Assembly (NCBI RefSeq): GCF_041897535.1
Contig: NZ_CP169217.1
Location: forward strand, 310,001 to 374,000
Length of the DNA stretch: 64,000 nt
Reading direction: 5' to 3'
DNA from: Methylomicrobium lacus_A
Lineage (GTDB): Bacteria > Pseudomonadota > Gammaproteobacteria > Methylococcales > Methylomonadaceae
In this document: one piece after another, positions 1 to 7,850 of the stretch
Layout: every line of letters begins with the position of its first letter
Position numbering within the stretch: position 1 is the stretch's first letter
Position numbers and translations under genes: made by a program
The notes under the pieces: generated by a model
Database searches by the model: none
Seen by the model: the letters and a program-made list of their open reading frames with translations, nothing else
Told to the model about the DNA's origin: nothing

Positions 1-1842
1 GTCGCGGTGCATCCTGGGCGGCTTGCCGAACAAGACCGACATCGGCAGATCGACCGGCGCCTCGCCGAGCAGATTGTCTTCGAGCCGCAGTTGCTCTTCC
101 TGGGTCGCGACACCGATCACCGCATACAGGCAATGCTCGCGTTCGCAGAAGGCCTGAAATTGCTCCAGCGATTCGGGCTTGATCGCGACCACATAGCGCT
201 CCTGCGCCTCGTTGCACCAGATCTGCATCGGCGACATGCCGATGTCCGCGTTATTCACTTGGCGCAGTTCGAAACGGCCGCCGCGCTCGCAATCGTGGAT
301 GATTTCGGGCACCGCGTTCGACAGCCCGCCCGCGCCGATGTCGTGAATCGAGACGATCGGAGAATCCTCGCCCAGCGCGTTGCAGTGGTTGATCACTTCC
401 TGACAGCGGCGCTGCATTTCCGGGTTTTCGCGTTGCACCGAGGCGAAATCGAGGTCCTCGGAGCTTTCGCCTGAGGCCAATGACGAAGCCGCGCCGCCGC
501 CGAGCCCGATCAGCATCGCGGGCCCCCCGAGGATGATGATCAGCGAGCCCGCCGGTATCGGCTGCTTGTTGACCAGCATCGGCCGGATCGAGCCCAGGCC
601 GCCGGCGATCATGATCGGCTTGTGATAGCCGCGATAGCTGTTTTTATCCGCGCCCGGCGCCAGTTGTTCGTAGCTGCGGAAATAGCCGGCCAGATTCGGC
701 CGGCCGAATTCGTTGTTGAAGGCGGCACCGCCGATCGGGCCTTCGAGCATGATGTCCAATGCCGACGCGATCCTGGACGGCTTGCCGTGGTCTTCTTCCC
801 ACGGCTGCTGAAAGCCCGGAATTTTCAGGTGCGACACCGAAAAACCGGTCAGGCCGGCTTTCGGGGTCGAGCCACGGCCGGTCGCGCCTTCGTCGCGAAT
901 CTCGCCGCCTGAGCCGGTCGCGGCGCCCGGATGCGGCGAAATCGCGGTCGGATGGTTGTGCGTTTCGACCTTCATCAGGATATGCGCGTCTTCCTCGATA
1001 TAATCGTAAAGACCTGTCACTGGATCGCGGCGGAAGACTCGGTTGTTGAAACCCTCGATGACCGAGGCGTTATCGCTGTAGGCCGACAGGATGCCGTCCG
1101 GATGTTGCTGGGTCGTATTGCGGATCATGCCGAACAGGGTCCTGCCTTCCTGGACACCGTCGATCGTCCAGTTCGCATTGAAGATCTTGTGACGGCAATG
1201 CTCGGAGTTCGCCTGCGCAAACATCATCAGTTCGACATCGGTCGGATTCCGGCCCAGGCCTTCGAAAGCGGACACCAGATAGTCGATTTCATCGTCCGAC
1301 AAGGCCAGGCCCAGGGTCTGATTCGCTTGCAGCAATGCCGGTTTCCCCTGTTCGATGATCGCGACGCGCTGCAGTGGCTGCGGTTCGTGGTGGCTGAATA
1401 AATCTGGGATGGTGTTGCCGTAGCATACGCTCTGCGTCATCCGGTCATGCAGCAAGGCCGCCAATTGCCGTTGTGTCGCCTCGGTCAAGGACGTCGCGAC
1501 TTGCAGAGTATATTCGATGCCCCGTTCGATCCGGTTAACCGCGGCAAGGCCGCAGCGCTGCGCGATTTCGGTCGCCTTGCTGGACCACGGCGAGATCGTG
1601 CCGGGGCGCGGCACGACCAGCAGACGAACGTCAGAGTCGGACGCTTCGGCGGGGCCTGAACCGTAATCCAACAGTTGCTTCAGAATGCTGTGTTCGCAGT
1701 TCTCCAAATCGCCTTGCTGATCGACGAAATGCACGAAGCGCGCCGACACGGATTGAATCTGCGGTTCAAGCGCCTTTAAATCGGCCAGCAGTTTGGTGAT
1801 ACGGAAGTCGGAAAGTGCAACAGGACCTGGGATAATTAACAT
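1..1842 (-). CDS. purL: Phosphoribosylformylglycinamidine synthase, N-terminal part (cut by window edge)
   Basis: This is the first 614 codons of the large single-chain FGAM synthase, which makes formylglycinamidine ribonucleotide from FGAR, ATP and glutamine in cytoplasmic purine synthesis. The ATG at 1842 gives MLIIPGPVALSDFRITKLL, the usual start of the long proteobacterial enzyme. Downstream I read SEHCRHKIFNA (the AIR-synthase-like ATP site), KVETHNHPTAISPHPGAATG, GEIRDEGATGRG and SIHDIGAGGLSNA, all family hallmarks. The family is about 1300 residues, so roughly the C-terminal half, with the glutaminase domain, lies to the left of the window. The gene runs the same way as dapA-bamC, about 115 bp downstream of bamC. 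No frameshift is visible in this part. Confidence 0.95.
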   Translation of the reverse strand, partial: MLIIPGPVALSDFRITKLLADLKALEPQIQSVSARFVHFVDQQGDLENCEHSILKQLLDYGSGPAEASDSDVRLLVVPRPGTISPWSSKATEIAQRCGLAAVNRIERGIEYTLQVATSLTEATQRQLAALLHDRMTQSVCYGNTIPDLFSHHEPQPLQRVAIIEQGKPALLQANQTLGLALSDDEIDYLVSAFEGLGRNPTDVELMMFAQANSEHCRHKIFNANWTIDGVQEGRTLFGMIRNTTQQHPDGILSAYSDNASVIEGFNNRVFRRDPVTGLYDYIEEDAHILMKVETHNHPTAISPHPGAATGSGGEIRDEGATGRGSTPKAGLTGFSVSHLKIPGFQQPWEEDHGKPSRIASALDIMLEGPIGGAAFNNEFGRPNLAGYFRSYEQLAPGADKNSYRGYHKPIMIAGGLGSIRPMLVNKQPIPAGSLIIILGGPAMLIGLGGGAASSLASGESSEDLDFASVQRENPEMQRRCQEVINHCNALGEDSPIVSIHDIGAGGLSNAVPEIIHDCERGGRFELRQVNNADIGMSPMQIWCNEAQERYVVAIKPESLEQFQAFCEREHCLYAVIGVATQEEQLRLEDNLLGEAPVDLPMSVLFGKPPRMHRD

Positions 1843-1956
1843 GAATCGATAAAATGAAATTTAAAAGTCGGTTGGAAAGCCTAGCGCATCCACCCTTGAA
1901 AGAAATTTTCACGGAAACGGGCCCGAAGCCATAATAAAAGACCCGTAAAGCGAATC

Positions 1957-2745
1957 CTATTTACCTTGAATGGTGCCGCCCAACAGCCGTAACAACTTGA
2001 CTGCGGCCTCATCATCGGGCACCGGATTCCAGTCCTTGTCGGTGATCGCGAGGTCGGTCTTGTCGTCGACAGCGATCAACTTCAGCAAATATGCCTTTTC
2101 TCTCGTCTCGAATCCCTTGAACAGGAAGATCGCCTCATCCAGCAGCGACCCGTCCTCGGCTTTTCTCGCCTCGGGATCGTATTGCACAAAAAACAGCTTC
2201 TGCGTCTGATCGCGCTGGGTCACCTCGATCGAATTGCGGCTCAGCGCCTTGCTGACCAAGTGCCAAGCCTTGTCAGGCGAACTCGCGATTCTGAGGCGGC
2301 GCTCGCCGTCCGAAAAACGCACCAGTTCGACCGGCGTGCCTTCCTGTTGGGCGTCCTTTTTTTCTGCCTTGACTTCAGGCGGCTCTTCCGGAGCGGCTTG
2401 TCCGGATGCTTCGGACTGGGCTTCAGGTTGCTCGCTCTTGGCTTCCGCGCCGGCCGTTTCAGTGCCCTTAGCCGCATCTTCCGGAGCCTTCTCCTGCGGC
2501 TCGGTTTCGGCTGAGGCCGGCTGACTTCCCTCTTTTACCGCTTCGGCGTGCTGCAACGAAGGCTCTTCGACGGCATCGGCGGCAGCGCCGGCTTTCAAGT
2601 CATCGGGCAAAACCAACGGCGGGATTTCAGTCGTGTATTGGTAGTCCTTTTCCTTGTCCGGAAACAGGCTCTGGATATAGCCGCACGCCGAAAGATTCAG
2701 CGTAGCCGCCGTGATCAGTAAGAGTTGCTTTCTACGATGGTTCAT
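1957..2745 (-). CDS. bamC: BamC-like outer membrane lipoprotein, short form
   Basis: Lipoprotein of the BAM outer-membrane protein assembly machine. Residues 1-21 form a signal peptide ending in the lipobox LSAC, with Cys21 as the lipidated residue. Residues 22-45 (GYIQSLFPDKEKDYQYTTEI, then PPL) match the conserved BamC N-terminal stretch that contacts BamD. Residues about 50-135 are a low-complexity Ala/Glu/Pro/Lys linker. Residues about 137-258 form one helix-grip-like domain. E. coli BamC is about 344 residues with two such domains, so this 262-residue protein seems to have one domain on a long disordered linker. It lies 6 bp downstream of dapA in the same operon order as in enterobacteria. 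Confidence 0.85.
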   Translation of the reverse strand: MNHRRKQLLLITAATLNLSACGYIQSLFPDKEKDYQYTTEIPPLVLPDDLKAGAAADAVEEPSLQHAEAVKEGSQPASAETEPQEKAPEDAAKGTETAGAEAKSEQPEAQSEASGQAAPEEPPEVKAEKKDAQQEGTPVELVRFSDGERRLRIASSPDKAWHLVSKALSRNSIEVTQRDQTQKLFFVQYDPEARKAEDGSLLDEAIFLFKGFETREKAYLLKLIAVDDKTDLAITDKDWNPVPDDEAAVKLLRLLGGTIQGK

Positions 2746-2751
2746 CGTGGG

Positions 2752-3627
2752 TTAAATGACTCCAGCCTCACGCATCGCGGCGCGCACGGTCTCAAAGCAA
2801 TCCGGGGTCAGCCAGGTCAATGGCAGGCGAATGCCGCGTGGCATCATACCCATTTCGGCAACCGCCCATTTGACCGGGATCGGATTGGACTGGATGAACA
2901 AGGCTTTATGCAGGCCGGCCAACTTCTCGTCGATCGCCAGCGCGGTTTCGGCATCGCCGGCCATTGCGGCCGCGAGCATTTGATGGACCAGTTTCGGCGC
3001 GACGTTGCCGGTCACGGTGATGCTGCCGTTGCCACCCAGCAGGCAAAATTCGCGGCTGGTCGCATCGTCGCCGGTATAAAGCGCGAAATCGTCGCCGCAC
3101 AGATCGCGGATTTTTTTGACGCGGGACAAGTCGCCGGTCGCTTCTTTGACGCCGACGATGTTTTTGAGTTTGGACAGGCGACCGACCGTTTCCGGCAACA
3201 TGTCGCAGGCGGTCCTGCCGGGCACGTTGTAAAGGATTTGCGGAATATCGACCGCATCGTTGATCGCCCGGTAATGCAGAAACAAACCTTCCTGAGTCGG
3301 CTTGTTATAGTAAGGCGTGACCAGCAGACAGGCATCGGCGCCGAGCTCTTTCGCACGCAGGGTCAGATGAATCGCTTCGGTCGTCGAATTGGCGCCGGTG
3401 CCGGCAATCACCGGAATGCGCCCGCCAACATAGGCGACCACCGAGGCCATCACATCGCAATGCTCGTCTTCATTCAGGGTTGCCGATTCGCCGGTGGTGC
3501 CGACCGCCACGAGCGCATCGGTGCCCTCCTCGATATGAAACTCGACTAATTTTTTCAGGCTTTCCTTGTCAACCTCACCGTTTTCAAACATCGGTGTGAC
3601 CAGCGCTACGATACTACCTTGAATCAT
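2752..3627 (-). CDS. dapA: 4-hydroxy-tetrahydrodipicolinate synthase
   Basis: Condenses pyruvate with aspartate semialdehyde, the first committed step of the lysine and diaminopimelate branch. The 291-residue length is normal. The substrate loop GTTGESATLNEDEH, the Tyr of ILYNVPGRTA, the Arg of the same motif and the Schiff-base Lys of GVKEATGDL are all present, so the enzyme looks active. It is the first gene of a dapA-bamC pair on the minus strand. The second lysine-pathway gene, dapB, lies far away at 62.7 kb. The start ATG at 3627 is preceded by a purine-rich GAGGGAG stretch suited to ribosome binding. Confidence 0.96.
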   Translation of the reverse strand: MIQGSIVALVTPMFENGEVDKESLKKLVEFHIEEGTDALVAVGTTGESATLNEDEHCDVMASVVAYVGGRIPVIAGTGANSTTEAIHLTLRAKELGADACLLVTPYYNKPTQEGLFLHYRAINDAVDIPQILYNVPGRTACDMLPETVGRLSKLKNIVGVKEATGDLSRVKKIRDLCGDDFALYTGDDATSREFCLLGGNGSITVTGNVAPKLVHQMLAAAMAGDAETALAIDEKLAGLHKALFIQSNPIPVKWAVAEMGMMPRGIRLPLTWLTPDCFETVRAAMREAGVI

Positions 3628-3826
3628 GAACTCCCTCGGTAAATATGGATATTATGAATATTTTCCCATTATACCAAGCAAATCAGTAAAACTCAGCTGG
3701 TAATTATCGGCGCCGCCAAAGACGCAAAGCATTGAAATGCTGCAAGTCGTTAAAAATTGTTATAGAATGAGCGGTTATATAGACATTTCTTGGCGGCAAC
3801 GCCCCTCTCCTTGTACAGGTAAATTC

Positions 3827-5587
3827 ATGACCCAAGCTGTTCCTTCATCACCCTCATTCCAGGATTTAGCGCTTATCGAGCCGGTGCTAAAAGCGCTGGA
3901 GGATGTCGGTTATGAAAATCCCTCGCCGATTCAGGCGCAAGTGATCCCCTTCATGCTGCAAGGCAAGGATGTACTCGGACAGGCGCAAACCGGCACCGGC
4001 AAAACCGCCGCGTTCGCATTGCCGATCCTCTCTCGCATCGACCTCAGACAAAAAGACCCGCAGGTGTTGGTGCTCGCGCCGACCCGTGAACTAGCAATCC
4101 AGGTCGCCGAAGCGTTTCAACGCTATGCGGCGCATCTGAAAGGCTTTCATGTGCTGCCGATTTACGGCGGTCAGGATTATAGTTCGCAATTGCGGCAGCT
4201 CAACCGCGGCGCTCACGTGGTCGTCGGCACGCCGGGCCGGGTGATGGATCACATGCGGCGCGGCACACTGAAACTGGATAATTTGAGCGTGCTGGTGCTC
4301 GATGAAGCGGACGAAATGCTGCGCATGGGCTTTATCGACGATGTCGAATGGATCCTCGAACAAACCCCGAAAAACCGCCAGATCGCGCTGTTTTCGGCGA
4401 CAATGCCGATGCAGATCCGCAAGATCGCACAAACATACCTGACCGATCCCGAACAAGTCACGATCAAGGTCACCACCGCCTCGGCCGAAAACATCCGCCA
4501 GCGCTTTTGGGTGGTCAGCGGCCTGCACAAACTGGACGCCCTGACCCGCATCCTCGAAGCCGAAACCTTCGACGGCATGATCATTTTCGTCAGAACCAAA
4601 ACCGCGACCGTCGAATTGGCCGAAAGACTCGAAGCGCGCGGCTTTTCGGCCGCCGCGATCAACGGCGACATGTCGCAGGCACTGCGCGAGCGCGCGATCG
4701 CGAATCTTAAGTCCGGCAAACTGGACATCCTGATCGCGACAGACGTGGCCGCGCGCGGCTTGGACGTGGACCGGATCACCCACGTAGTCAACTACGACAT
4801 CCCGTATGACACCGAATCCTACGTTCACCGTATCGGCCGAACCGGCCGCGCGGGCCGTACCGGTGATGCGATCCTGTTTGTCGCGCCGCGCGAGCGGAAA
4901 CTGCTCGGCAACATCGAAAAAGCGACCAAGCAAAAGGTCGAGCAGATGGACCTGCCTTCGACCGAAGTGATCAACAACAAGCGCATCGCGCGTTTCAAGC
5001 AGAACATCACCGATACGCTGGCGGCCGAGGAATTGAGCTTCTACAGCCAACTGCTCGAGCAATACCAGGTGGAACACAATGTCAGCGCACTCGAAATTGC
5101 CGCCGCACTGGCCAAGCTGGTTCAGGGCGACGTACCGCTCTTGATGCAGCAGCCGCCGAAAAAACCGAAGGAACACCGGGACGATTTCGCGCCGCGCTCC
5201 GATGAGAGCCCGAAACGCGAGCGCAAGGGCAAGCGCGCCGATACCGTGTCCGGCATCGAAATGGAAACGTACCGGATCGAAGTCGGCCACAGACACGGCG
5301 TAAAGCCCGGCAACATCGTCGGCGCGATCGCTAACGAAACCGGATTGGACGGCGAACATATCGCGCGGATCAAGATCGAGGACGATTACAGCACGGTCGA
5401 ACTGCCGTCCGGCATGCCGAAGGAACTGTTCCAGGAATTGAAGAATGTGCGGGTCGCGGGTCAGCGATTGAACATCTCGAAGCTCGGCGACTCCACCAAA
5501 CCCTCGGCGGAAGCGAAAAAGGTTGCGAAGAGCAAAAAACGCATGTCATCGACCTCGAAAAAAGGCAAGTCAGCCCATCAGGATTAA
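3827..5587 (+). CDS. deaD: DEAD-box ATP-dependent RNA helicase (DeaD/CsdA type)
   Basis: RNA helicase that helps ribosome assembly and mRNA unwinding, typically in the cold. The ATG at 3827 (MTQAVPSSPSFQDLALIEPV) is chosen over upstream in-frame codons because it starts at the family's Q-motif region. Motifs in order: Q motif with PSPIQAQVIP, Walker A AQTGTGKTAA, PTRELAIQ, TPGRVMDH, DEAD in LDEADEMLRMGF, SATMP, RGLDVDRITHVVNYD and HRIGRTGRAGRTG. The C-terminal part (about residues 470-550, ETYRIEVGHRHGVKPGNIVG) is the DbpA/CsdA-type RNA-binding domain, followed by a Lys-rich tail. The 586 residues fit the family. It stands alone, divergent from dapA. About 50 bases of leader follow a possible -10 near 3760. 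Confidence 0.95.
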   Translation: MTQAVPSSPSFQDLALIEPVLKALEDVGYENPSPIQAQVIPFMLQGKDVLGQAQTGTGKTAAFALPILSRIDLRQKDPQVLVLAPTRELAIQVAEAFQRYAAHLKGFHVLPIYGGQDYSSQLRQLNRGAHVVVGTPGRVMDHMRRGTLKLDNLSVLVLDEADEMLRMGFIDDVEWILEQTPKNRQIALFSATMPMQIRKIAQTYLTDPEQVTIKVTTASAENIRQRFWVVSGLHKLDALTRILEAETFDGMIIFVRTKTATVELAERLEARGFSAAAINGDMSQALRERAIANLKSGKLDILIATDVAARGLDVDRITHVVNYDIPYDTESYVHRIGRTGRAGRTGDAILFVAPRERKLLGNIEKATKQKVEQMDLPSTEVINNKRIARFKQNITDTLAAEELSFYSQLLEQYQVEHNVSALEIAAALAKLVQGDVPLLMQQPPKKPKEHRDDFAPRSDESPKRERKGKRADTVSGIEMETYRIEVGHRHGVKPGNIVGAIANETGLDGEHIARIKIEDDYSTVELPSGMPKELFQELKNVRVAGQRLNISKLGDSTKPSAEAKKVAKSKKRMSSTSKKGKSAHQD

Positions 5588-5662
5588 AGGACTCAGGGCT
5601 TGGCATTCGGCCGGAATATCAAGCCCTTTCGGATTCGGTTATTGCAACTGTTATCGAGCGCG

Positions 5663-5772
5663 GAAATGTCGAGCAACGACAGAGCCGCCGCCCACAACCT
5701 ACATGACTGAGAACTTGCGCCTAAGTCATATATCAGCCGTGAAATGTTGAGCAACAATAAAGCCGTTGCCCA
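5663..5772 (+). repeat. Two-copy imperfect direct repeat downstream of deaD
   Basis: A 32-bp unit at 5663-5694 recurs at 5741-5772, a spacing of 78 bp, with 26 of 32 positions identical. All six differences are transitions, and in every case the second copy has the A or T. Each copy contains an in-frame ATG and would encode similar short peptides (MSSNDRAAAHN and MLSNNKAVAQH), but neither has a convincing ribosome binding site and the first runs into a stop within 15 codons. I see no other function in the 275-bp gap 5588-5862. It is probably an old local duplication. Confidence 0.55.
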
Positions 5773-5862
5773 ACATGGTTTTGGTTCAATTAGGGTCGCA
5801 AGGCGGGTTTACAGCTTCGGCATTAGTTGTCAACCTTAACCGATCTTCTAATCCGGATGATT

Positions 5863-6225
5863 CTACTGTTCCGATTTTAGTGATTTATACAACTCTAACG
5901 CCTTGTTCATCTCATCTGTAGCGCCTTTCAGGTCGCCGTCTTTTACTTTGATTTGTGCTTCAATGAGGCTTTCAGTGGCCTTTTTGACGATGTCCGGATC
6001 TCCCGTTACTTTCTCGGATTCCGCGCGCGCCGCTTTTAAATGTTCGCTGGGCGGCACGAAATCGTTATGCATGATTTCGACTTTAGCCTTTTCAATATGC
6101 ATAATGGCTTGATTTGGGCTGTGAACTGAACTTTTGGCGGCTTCTTCCGCATTAGCAATACCGCTGATTGCGCCTAAAGAGAAAGCCAGTGATAAAATTA
6201 ACGCGGTGTTTTTGATAATACTCAT
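5863..6225 (-). CDS. Small secreted helical protein of unknown function
   Basis: A 120-residue protein with a clear Sec signal peptide (residues 1-26, MSIIKNTALILSLAFSLGAI, cleavage after IANA). The mature part of about 94 residues is charged and predicted helical, with heptad-like spacing of Ala, Lys and Glu and several His residues (SVHS, MHIEKA, IMHND, EHLKAA). That composition recalls small periplasmic metal-binding proteins of the SmbP type, but this is only a resemblance. It is alone, flanked by AT-rich non-coding DNA on the upstream side (6226-6412), which includes the palindrome TTAATATATTATTAA. No operon partner. Confidence 0.7.
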   Translation of the reverse strand: MSIIKNTALILSLAFSLGAISGIANAEEAAKSSVHSPNQAIMHIEKAKVEIMHNDFVPPSEHLKAARAESEKVTGDPDIVKKATESLIEAQIKVKDGDLKGATDEMNKALELYKSLKSEQ

Positions 6226-6412
6226 AAATAAATCCTCTGCTGTAATTTCCGGGCGCTGTCGTTAATATATTATTAAAAACAACTGCATTTATTAAACACA
6301 TTAACTAATTAGTCTTTCAGAAAATTACCCTACATAAACCAAACACGCAATACGTATAAATACCTATAAACTTATTTCTAAACATATCAGATCAAACTTA
6401 GACTTTTACTCG

Positions 6413-6715
6413 TCATCGTCCCTGCATTTGCCGCAACGCATCCATTTCCTCAAGCAAATCCAGCACCAGCGCGATGCCCGGAAGATTCACGCCCAGATCC
6501 TGCTGCAAGCGCATCGCAATCTGCAGACGTTTCAGCGCTTTGGTGTCGAAACGCCAGCTATGTACCGAAGCCCCATCGGGCTCCAGGATGCCTTCCTCGA
6601 CCATTTCGATCACCTGCTCCTGGCTGGTTTTGGCATACTCGCAAAGCTCCAGCAGCGAAAACTGGATCGTTTCATCCAGAACCACTCCTGTAATCACCCA
6701 CAATTCTTTTTTCAT
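6413..6715 (-). CDS. cbpM: Chaperone modulator CbpM
   Basis: A 100-residue protein of the CbpM family, which binds the J-domain of CbpA and blocks its co-chaperone and DNA-binding activity. The MerR-like fold is suggested by FSLLELCEYAKTSQEQVIEM near the N-terminus and by RLQIAMRLQQDLGVNLPGIA, the helical stretch typical of the family. It overlaps the end of cbpA by 4 bp on the same strand, which is the standard cbpA-cbpM arrangement and implies translational coupling. Confidence 0.88.
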   Translation of the reverse strand: MKKELWVITGVVLDETIQFSLLELCEYAKTSQEQVIEMVEEGILEPDGASVHSWRFDTKALKRLQIAMRLQQDLGVNLPGIALVLDLLEEMDALRQMQGR

Positions 6716-7659
6716 CCGTCTATCCCCATGTCTAAGCGCGGATTCATCGGCATCAGCTCAGCCATTTTTTGATACAAGGCTTTTGCCTCCGCGCTGGCGG
6801 CGGGCGGCGTGACGATTTTCAAGGTGACGAACTGATCGCCCGGCGTCGCGGCTGGCAGGCCGCGCCCTTTTAAGCGCAACTGCGATCCCGACTGCGAACC
6901 GGGCGGGATTTTGACTTCGACCTTCCCTCCCAGCGTCGGCACCGGCACCGTCGCGCCCAGGGCCGCCTCCCAGGGCGTTACCGGCAGTTCGATAGCAATA
7001 TCCTTGCCCTTGGCATGAAACAACCGGTGTTTGTTGAACTCGACCTCGAGGTACAAATCGCCGCTCTGCCCGCCCTGCATCCCCGGCATGCCCTGGCCGC
7101 TCAGGCGGATGCGCTGGCCGGCCTGAATCCCGCGCGGAATTTTGATGTTCAACGTTTTCTGGTTCGATACGATGCGCCCCTGCCCATCGATCTCCGGCAT
7201 ATTCAGCGCAATCATCCTCACGCCGCCGTGATACGCGTCTTCCAGATCGATCAGGATGCGCGCGTGCTGGTCTTCGCCCCGGCCCTGAAAGCCGCGATGA
7301 AACACGCCCTCTTGTGAGGCAAAACCGCCGAACAAGGTTTCGAAAAAGTCGCTGAAACCGGTAGCTCGACCGCCGCTAAACCCCTTGCCGAAATCGAATT
7401 CGCGCTGCCAGTCGGGCGGCGGCGTAAAGGGTTGGCCTTCCCGCCAGTTCTGGCCGATCCTGTCATAGGCCGCGCGTTTTTTCGGGTCTTTCAACACCTC
7501 ATAAGCCTCGCCGACTTCCTTGAATTTGGCTTCCGCATCCCTCTCCTTGCTCACGTCGGGATGGTATTTGCGGGCCAGCTTGCGGTATGCTCTTTTGATC
7601 TCCTCCGGTGTCGCCTTGCGTTCGACGCCCATGATCTTGTAGTAATCTTTATATTCCAT
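6712..7659 (-). CDS. cbpA: DnaJ-class co-chaperone CbpA
   Basis: Curved-DNA-binding DnaJ paralogue that works with DnaK. The J-domain occupies residues 1-70 with the HPD motif (KYHPDVSKE). A Gly/Phe-rich segment follows (residues about 75-125), then a DnaJ C-terminal domain pair (about 130-305) without the zinc-finger region. That layout separates CbpA from the true DnaJ at 61.5 kb. The 315-residue length is normal. It is followed by cbpM with a 4-bp overlap and diverges from the Lon-related protease gene at 7851, so heat or stress control of both from the 190-bp gap is possible, though I see no clear sigma-32 promoter. Confidence 0.92.
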   Translation of the reverse strand: MEYKDYYKIMGVERKATPEEIKRAYRKLARKYHPDVSKERDAEAKFKEVGEAYEVLKDPKKRAAYDRIGQNWREGQPFTPPPDWQREFDFGKGFSGGRATGFSDFFETLFGGFASQEGVFHRGFQGRGEDQHARILIDLEDAYHGGVRMIALNMPEIDGQGRIVSNQKTLNIKIPRGIQAGQRIRLSGQGMPGMQGGQSGDLYLEVEFNKHRLFHAKGKDIAIELPVTPWEAALGATVPVPTLGGKVEVKIPPGSQSGSQLRLKGRGLPAATPGDQFVTLKIVTPPAASAEAKALYQKMAELMPMNPRLDMGIDG

Positions 7660-7850
7660 CGGATCGGCACTGGGTGAAAAATTCGAATTCTTTATGATAA
7701 TCCTAAACCGGCAAAACTATATTGAAAACTTATTGTCTTTATCCGCAGGATAACACGCGTTAATCATCGGTCTCGGGTAAAATAAACACAGCACCAAAAC
7801 GCCGTATTCAGTGAATTTAATCATAATGCCCCATTGACTGAGTCATACTA

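Noticed and set aside
4091..5359. Minus-strand open frame of 422 codons
   Set aside because: Shadow of deaD.
5588..5862. Riboswitch or structured RNA after deaD
   Set aside because: Only the direct repeat is seen; no conserved stem pattern.
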